A stretch of DNA of 64,000 nt. Source: Pseudomonas sp. MYb60. GTDB lineage: Bacteria > Pseudomonadota > Gammaproteobacteria > Pseudomonadales > Pseudomonadaceae. Positions 59,167-64,000 of the stretch are shown here, piece by piece. The stretch lies in NCBI RefSeq assembly GCF_002979555.1, contig NZ_PCOZ01000012.1, positions 62,001 through 126,000 on the forward strand. Reading direction: 5' to 3'. The translations under genes were made by a program, and so were the position numbers. Positions within the stretch are counted from its first letter, which is position 1, and every line of letters begins with the position of its first letter. The notes beneath the pieces are model-generated. The model ran no database searches and was not told where the DNA came from. It was given only the letters and a program-made list of their open reading frames with translations.

Positions 59167-60849
59167 TCAAAGCTGGTAGCTGAAGCTCAGGGTGTAGCGT
59201 GGCTTGCGATTCAGACTGTCCAGCGCCATGTCCGACATCGGCTTGGCCGCTTCCAGGGCGATGTTGTAGTACTTGGCATCGCCGAAGCGCAGGCCCACGG
59301 CTGCTGAGGACATGTCGTTGCCCTTCACCGGCAGGTCGTTGTACCAGGTCTTGGCGCGGTCGAACACGACGTAGGGTTGCAGGATTTTCACCCAGTCCCC
59401 GGCGCGGCTGTAGCTGTAGTTGACCTCGTAGGCCACGCCCCAGCCCTTGTCGCCCGAACCCTGGTCATCCGGGTAGCCACGGCCGAAATTCTGCCCGCCG
59501 AAGGTCGCTCGTTCGCTGTCGGGCAGGGTGTCGTCGCTCCAGTACAGCGCACCCGACGCCACTCCCTGGAAATTACCGAACAGCTTGTTGCTCTGCACGC
59601 CTGACAGGCGCAGGCGGAAGAAGTCGAGGTCGGGCTTGAGGCCACCGAAGTCCGAGCGGGTCTTGGCGCCCAGGCCTTTGGTGCCCTGGTACAGGCCGGC
59701 ACTGAGAATGCGCAGCTGGGTGGTATCGGCCTTGCGCCAGTCGCCCTCGACGGCCACGGCGCGCAGGTTGGTTTCCAGGTCCAGCCGTTGCGGGAAACCC
59801 ACCAGTTGGTAGCGGGTCGTCTGGTCGACGGCGTAATAACGCGCGCCCAGGCTCAGCGACTCGCTGGGCGAGGCGATCAGGGGGTGGCTGAAGCCGATGG
59901 AGTAGCGGTCTATCTTCTGGTGCGGCTTGAGCTCGAAACCGCCGCCCAGTTGCAGGTTGGTGCGCGGGTCGGCGCGGTAGCGTTCGCCGGAGAGGGCCAG
60001 TTGCGTGCCTTCGGCATTGATGAACTGGCTGTAGGCCGCGCGGTAGTAGTGCTCCTTGTCGTCCCCGGGTGGGAACAACCCGCTGACACTCAGTTGTTCG
60101 CCAAATGACGTCTGCGAGTTGCTGGTGGCGGTCAGCAGTGCCTGGGTGCTGCCGCGACTGGCCTCGGTGAGGCTCATGCTGGTGGTGAACGGTTTGCGGC
60201 TGGCAGTGATGCTCATGTGGGTGCCGCCGTCGGTGGTGCCGGGCGGTGGCACCTGGGCCTGGATGGTCACCCCCGGGATGGCGCTCATCAGCGTGGTGTA
60301 GCGCTCGAACGTCTTGCGGGTGAGTGGGCGTTCGGCCTTGAGTTTTTCCGCTAACTTGTCGACGTGGGACGAGACCGAGCCGATATCGCCCTGCAACTGG
60401 TAATCGCGGATGTAGCCTTCGACCAGCACCACGCGCACCAGGCCGTCTTCAAAACCCTGTTGTGGCAGGAACGCATAGGACAGCAGGTAACCGTCTTCCT
60501 GATAGCGGCGGGTGATGCTGCGGGTGGCTTCGATCAGTTGCGCCAGGTTGGTCTCGCGGCCGATCAGCGGTTCGAAGGCCTGGGCGACTTCCTTGAGTGG
60601 GTACACGGTGCCGCCGTCGATCTGCAGTTTGCGGATGGTCACCTTGGTGTCCATCAGCAGCGGTTGCCCCTCTGTCGCTGCTGGTACCGGTAGCTGAGTG
60701 GGCGTGGCGGCCGGACGGTAGGCATCGGCGGGCAGGTTGGGGACGGGTAGGTTGCGGATCGTGTCGTTGCTATTGAGGAAGCTGGGGAGGGTATCGGCGT
60801 AGCTGTAAGCACTGAGGGTAAGCAACAACAACGGCGTCAAAGCGCGCAT
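59167..60849 (-). CDS. TpsB-type outer-membrane transporter (ShlB/FhaC/HecB)
   Basis: A 560-residue two-partner secretion pore. A signal peptide (RALTPLLLLTLSAYSYA) is followed by a Pro-rich linker, POTRA-type domains (about 70-225; VTIRKLQIDGGTVYPLKEV, YQEDGYLLSYAFLPQQ) and a 16-strand Omp85-type barrel. The L6 motif appears as NFGRGYPDDQ. The C-terminus YTLSFSYQL fits barrel insertion. ATG at 60849 has GGAG 8 bases upstream. No TpsA exoprotein gene is next to it; the upstream neighbour is a repetitive lipoprotein. Confidence 0.88.
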   Translation of the reverse strand: MRALTPLLLLTLSAYSYADTLPSFLNSNDTIRNLPVPNLPADAYRPAATPTQLPVPAATEGQPLLMDTKVTIRKLQIDGGTVYPLKEVAQAFEPLIGRETNLAQLIEATRSITRRYQEDGYLLSYAFLPQQGFEDGLVRVVLVEGYIRDYQLQGDIGSVSSHVDKLAEKLKAERPLTRKTFERYTTLMSAIPGVTIQAQVPPPGTTDGGTHMSITASRKPFTTSMSLTEASRGSTQALLTATSNSQTSFGEQLSVSGLFPPGDDKEHYYRAAYSQFINAEGTQLALSGERYRADPRTNLQLGGGFELKPHQKIDRYSIGFSHPLIASPSESLSLGARYYAVDQTTRYQLVGFPQRLDLETNLRAVAVEGDWRKADTTQLRILSAGLYQGTKGLGAKTRSDFGGLKPDLDFFRLRLSGVQSNKLFGNFQGVASGALYWSDDTLPDSERATFGGQNFGRGYPDDQGSGDKGWGVAYEVNYSYSRAGDWVKILQPYVVFDRAKTWYNDLPVKGNDMSSAAVGLRFGDAKYYNIALEAAKPMSDMALDSLNRKPRYTLSFSYQL

Positions 60850-60955
60850 AGGACACTCCATGGTCAAAACTGCAGCAGCGTTTTTGCAGATGCCCGCCGG
60901 GCTCTGGGGGCGCGGTTCGGGGGGTTTGCGGGGCTTTGCCGGCGCCCATAAAAAA

Positions 60956-60982
60956 GACGAGAGACTTATTGGGTCTCTCGTC
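60956..60982 (-). terminator. Terminator after the repetitive lipoprotein gene
   Basis: GACGAGAGAC (60956-60965) pairs perfectly with GTCTCTCGTC (60973-60982) around a 7-base loop. On the minus strand a run of six T follows. It lies 54 bases past the lipoprotein stop and separates it from the TpsB gene. Confidence 0.9.
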
Positions 60983-61035
60983 TCAACCAAGCGTAGGCGC
61001 TGTAGGTGAGGCCGTCTAATCGGCCAGGTGCAATT

Positions 61036-62547
61036 CTATTTTTTACCGGTCAGGCCACCGAGCAGCCCGCCCAGTACACCGCCGTTTGCAGTGGCGCCGG
61101 CACTGCCGGAGGCAGATGCGCTACCCCCCAGGGCCAGGCCACCACCGAGCAGGCCGCCGCCGGTGCTGGTGCCGCCGGTGACCAGGCCACCGATCGACGC
61201 TACGGTGCCGCCGACTGCGCTCACTGTGCCGCCCAGGGCATTGGTGACCGGGTTGGCGTTGGCACCGCTGATAGCGCCGCCGAGGTTGCTGACTGCGCCG
61301 CCGACGTTGGTCACCAGGCCATTGACAGGGGCGCCCAGGCCGGTAGCAGTACCGATGTTTTGCGTCAGGCTGGTGACGCCGCTGGTCACAGGGTTGAGTG
61401 CGTTGCCCAGGGTGCTGGTCACCGCTGCGACGGGTGCGCCGGCCGCAGTGTTAGGGGTGCCGCTACCGCCGAGCAAGGTGCCCAGGGAAGCCACGGTGCT
61501 GCCGGCTTTGCCGCCAGTGACGCCGGTGGCGCTGACCACACCGTTGGTGCTGCCGGCATCCAGGCCATTGCTGGCACCCGCGATCACGCCGCCGATGAGT
61601 TCCGCCAGGCCCAGTTGCACGCCGCTGCCGTCAGTGCCGCCGCTGCCCGAACCGCTGCCGCTGCCGCTGCCATTGCCGCCGGTGTCGGCAGTCGGGTCGA
61701 CATAACCGCTGGCCTTGCCTGCCACGGTGCCTACACCTTTAAGCACATTGCCCAGTGCGTCGGTGACCGGGTTGCCACCGGCGTCGGCGACTTTATCGCC
61801 CAGGCCGTTGACGGTATCGCCGACTTTTTGCAGCAGGCCGCCGACAGGAGCGTCCAGGCCGGTGGCAGTGCCCACCTTGCCGGTGGTGTTTTCCACCAGG
61901 GACACGACAGGGACCAGCACTTTCGAGCCCAGGGTATCGGTGACCGAACCCAGCGGGCCGGTGGTGCTGGCAGTGCTCAGGGTATCGCCGAGCATGGTCA
62001 CGGCGTTGCCGACTTTATCGACGACACCACCCACTGCCGGGGCGACGGTGCCGACGACAGGGACCTGGCCCAGCAAGGTGGCGACGTTGCCGCCGGTCAC
62101 GCTCAGGCCATCGCCGAGGTCGGACACGCCATTGCCCACACCTGCCACGGTTTTGCCGAGTGCGTTGCTGTCAGTGCCCAGTGACCCCAGGCCGTCCGAC
62201 AAGCCGGTGCCGATGCTGCTGACGGCAGTGCCTGCCGCAGTGACCAGGCCGCCGGCCGTGGCGCCAACGATAGGCAAGCTGCCGAGGGTAGTGCCCAGGC
62301 TGCCCACGGTGCCGCCGAGGTCAGTCACTGTGTTGCCGAGGGTGTCGGAGACGTCTGCGGTCACCAGGGTGCTGCCGGGTGTGGTGGTGCCGCCACCGCC
62401 TGTGGTGGGAGGAGGGGTGGTGCTGCTCGATGAGGATGAAACACTGCTCTTGCTGCCGCCACCGCCGCTGCTGCAGCCGCCGAGGGTCATTGCCACTGCC
62501 AGAGCCAGAACGGTACTTGCTTTCCAAAACACGACTTGAGTTTTCAT
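61036..62547 (-). CDS. Glycine-rich repetitive lipoprotein
   Basis: A 503-residue lipoprotein (lipobox LGGC, Cys25) with a Ser/Thr/Pro linker (about 26-60). The rest is dominated by Gly, Val, Thr, Leu, Ala and Asn in loose repeats such as GNAVTMLGDTL and GNGVSDLGDGLS. Residues 226-277 and 399-454 are recognisable duplicates (both start GTATGL and contain NPVT.ALG). A GSGSGSGSGSGG tract is at 292-304. Some databases may call such proteins collagen-like, but there is no regular Gly-X-Y. A surface or matrix role is inferred. ATG at 62547 gives the lipoprotein signal. Confidence 0.78.
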   Translation of the reverse strand: MKTQVVFWKASTVLALAVAMTLGGCSSGGGGSKSSVSSSSSSTTPPPTTGGGGTTTPGSTLVTADVSDTLGNTVTDLGGTVGSLGTTLGSLPIVGATAGGLVTAAGTAVSSIGTGLSDGLGSLGTDSNALGKTVAGVGNGVSDLGDGLSVTGGNVATLLGQVPVVGTVAPAVGGVVDKVGNAVTMLGDTLSTASTTGPLGSVTDTLGSKVLVPVVSLVENTTGKVGTATGLDAPVGGLLQKVGDTVNGLGDKVADAGGNPVTDALGNVLKGVGTVAGKASGYVDPTADTGGNGSGSGSGSGSGGTDGSGVQLGLAELIGGVIAGASNGLDAGSTNGVVSATGVTGGKAGSTVASLGTLLGGSGTPNTAAGAPVAAVTSTLGNALNPVTSGVTSLTQNIGTATGLGAPVNGLVTNVGGAVSNLGGAISGANANPVTNALGGTVSAVGGTVASIGGLVTGGTSTGGGLLGGGLALGGSASASGSAGATANGGVLGGLLGGLTGKK

Positions 62548-62848
62548 GATTGAGATCCTTGCACCTGTACAACCTTGGTTGTCTTCAAACACTCGCCCTT
62601 TCTAGGGAGGGGGATGTGTTTGTCCGTGGCTCAATAACAAACCCAGGCGCGCTTTCTCACAATGCTCCACTTGGTATTAACGATTTATATACGGGTGAAA
62701 AGTCTGTGCTTTTCGATTAATACCAAGGGTATAAGGGAGGGATGTGTCAAGATGTAAATATGTTATTTAACAACGACTTGAATAAAAAAGCGGACCTCGA
62801 AAAGTCCGCTGTTACCCAAGGTGTATATATACAATTAAGCACTGGATT
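62548..62848. promoter_or_regulatory. AT-rich region upstream of the repetitive lipoprotein
   Basis: About 300 bases without a gene. TTGGTATTAA (62671-62680) and TTAATACCAA (62717-62726) are a perfect inverted repeat 36 bases apart. It must contain the lipoprotein promoter (minus strand) and ends with the terminator at 62789-62810. Confidence 0.55.
62789..62810 (-). terminator. Terminator after the MaoC-type gene
   Basis: AGCGGAC and GTCCGCT pair perfectly around an 8-base loop, followed on the minus strand by TTTTTT. It lies 39 bases past the MaoC-type stop codon. Confidence 0.9.
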
Positions 62849-63697
62849 TCAGGCAATCGGCCGCCACTTGCCGAGCATATGTTCAATATTGCCGGCGCCT
62901 TTCAGCATTAATTCACCGCTGGAGCCGGCGGCACTGGCCAGTAAGGTCACTTCATCGGGCAGGCGCACCGGTTTGCGAAACGCCACGTCTATTTCGATAT
63001 TGGCCGTGGGCAGGTGCTCGCCCAGGGCGGCGAGGGTGCGGGCCTTGTTCCACAGCCCGTGGGCGATGGCCTGGGGGAACCCGAACAGCTTGGCCGTCGG
63101 TGCGCTGAGATGGATCGGGTTGTAGTCGCCGCTGACGCGCGCATAACGCCGGCCGATGTCGGCGGGGGCTTTCCAACGCGTCAGCTCGCTGACCTGCGAC
63201 GGCGCGAGCAACTCATCGTCCGACGCCTCGCCTTCCAGTTTCACACCGCGACAGAGCATGCGGCTCTCGGCTTCCCACAGCAGGCCGAGGGCATCTTCGA
63301 CCGTGGTCACCAGGTCAAAGGTCGCGCCCTTGGCATGGGGTTGGAGGTTGTGTGCGTGCACGCTGAGGGACAGCTCGCTCACACCCCCAAGCGGGCGATG
63401 GATGCGGATGCGATTGCTCAAGTGGATCAACCCCAGCAACGGGAAGGGGAAGGAATGATCGGTGAGCAGCTGCATCTGCAGCCCGAACGCCAGCACGTGG
63501 GGATAAGTCGCCGGCAGGATCGGGCTCTCGGCAAAGCCACAGACCTTGCGATACGCCGCCACCGCCTTGGGATCGACAGTGACCCGGCAACGCAACCCGC
63601 TGTCAGGCAGGGTGGTGCCGGTGATCTTGCGCTTGAGCGCCGCGCGCCAATACAGCGGCGGCAGGAACGGCGTATTGCCCAATGTCTTCCAGTGCAT
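62849..63697 (-). CDS. MaoC-type (hot-dog) hydratase
   Basis: A 282-residue double hot-dog protein. The C-terminal hydratase motif is RYARVSGDYNPIHLSAPTAK followed by AIAHGLWNKAR, where Asp and His are the catalytic pair of R-specific enoyl-CoA hydratases. The N-terminal half is a degenerate hot-dog domain. It probably hydrates an enoyl thioester in fatty acid or polyketide-like metabolism. ATG at 63697 (MHWKTLGNTPFLPP). It follows the reductase gene by 2 bases, so they form an operon. Confidence 0.85.
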   Translation of the reverse strand: MHWKTLGNTPFLPPLYWRAALKRKITGTTLPDSGLRCRVTVDPKAVAAYRKVCGFAESPILPATYPHVLAFGLQMQLLTDHSFPFPLLGLIHLSNRIRIHRPLGGVSELSLSVHAHNLQPHAKGATFDLVTTVEDALGLLWEAESRMLCRGVKLEGEASDDELLAPSQVSELTRWKAPADIGRRYARVSGDYNPIHLSAPTAKLFGFPQAIAHGLWNKARTLAALGEHLPTANIEIDVAFRKPVRLPDEVTLLASAAGSSGELMLKGAGNIEHMLGKWRPIA

Positions 63698-63699
63698 GC

Positions 63700-64000
63700 T
63701 CACGCTCCCAACAGGCTTTGTCCGCACACCCGCAGCGCTTGCCCGCTGACGGCACCGGAGCCCGGTTGACCGAGCCACGCCACCGCTTCGGCCACGTCTT
63801 GCGGCAACCCGCCCTGGCCCAGCGAACTCATGCGCCGCCCGGCCTCACGCAGGGCGAACGGGATATGTGCGGTCATCTGGGTTTCAATAAATCCGGGCGC
63901 CACGGCGTTGATGCTGATGCCGCGCTCCTTGAGCAGCGGCGCCCAGGCCTGTGCGAGCCCGATCAAGCCGGCCTTGCTGGCGGCGTAGTTGGCCTGCCCG
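63700..64000 (-). CDS. FabG-like short-chain reductase, C-terminal part (cut by window edge)
   Basis: About 100 C-terminal codons of a short-chain dehydrogenase/reductase. The active-site YAASKAG is present near the window edge, followed by GISINAVAPGFIETQMT, the usual NADP-dependent FabG loop. It would reduce a 3-oxoacyl thioester. Together with the adjacent MaoC-type hydratase it suggests a small fatty-acid modification operon that continues beyond 64000. Confidence 0.88.
   Translation of the reverse strand, partial: GQANYAASKAGLIGLAQAWAPLLKERGISINAVAPGFIETQMTAHIPFALREAGRRMSSLGQGGLPQDVAEAVAWLGQPGSGAVSGQALRVCGQSLLGA

Noticed and set aside
61036..62547. Collagen-like triple-helix protein
   Set aside because: Glycine is frequent, but there is no run of regular Gly-X-Y triplets. 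The repeats are longer and irregular, so a collagen fold is not supported.
1..64000. Prophage, insertion sequence, integron or CRISPR array
   Set aside because: I found no integrase, transposase, phage structural genes, direct-repeat arrays or tRNA-flanked island borders. The only mobile-type sequences are REP/REPIN repeats.

Overview
The window is chromosomal DNA of a fluorescent Pseudomonas, most likely the P. fluorescens group. Gene content is high-GC gammaproteobacterial core. The block retS-purD-purH-fis-dusB-DUF3426-prmA-accC-accB-aroQ-ctpL-gcbA-DUF2333-NUDIX-sui1-speA follows, from memory, the gene order PA4856 to PA4839 of P. aeruginosa. Two families of short palindromic REP/REPIN repeats and a DUF3077 gene with a structured leader are typical of the fluorescens lineage. 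I see no tRNA, rRNA, insertion sequence, prophage or CRISPR array.

Layout: (1) 1-2067, a minus-strand copper operon (DUF2946, PCu(A)C chaperone, DUF2946, OprC receptor cut by the window edge). (2) 2257-2639, a C4-like structured leader RNA and a DUF3077 gene; the loop of its last hairpin is complementary to the gene's own Shine-Dalgarno sequence. (3) 2759-9052, cobalamin (corrin ring) genes in two divergent operons, cobL-cobK and cobG-cobH-cobI-cobJ. (4) 9279-10651, an unrecognised protein and a MarC membrane protein. (5) 10754-31466, the conserved housekeeping and signalling block: RetS, late purine synthesis, Fis/DusB, PrmA, acetyl-CoA carboxylase subunits, AroQ, a CtpL-type chemoreceptor, the GcbA-type diguanylate cyclase and SpeA. 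(6) 31550-42784, a lipoprotein esterase, a MATE pump, an alpha-2-macroglobulin lipoprotein paired with PbpC, a MazG-like protein and CmoM. (7) 42809-59069, two DUF4136 lipoproteins and a complete Tad/Flp pilus locus: tadG, pprA, tadE, fppA, pprB, DUF3613, tadD-C-B-A-Z, rcpA, rcpC, flp and a single-domain receiver. (8) 59167-62547, a TpsB-type outer-membrane transporter and a glycine-rich repetitive lipoprotein. (9) 62849-64000, a MaoC-type hydratase and the C-terminus of a FabG-like reductase.

A lifestyle theme runs through the window. RetS, GcbA, PprA/PprB, the Tad pilus, the TpsB transporter and the repetitive lipoprotein all point to control of surface attachment. The alpha-2-macroglobulin/PbpC pair is thought to protect and repair the envelope. 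The rest is core metabolism.
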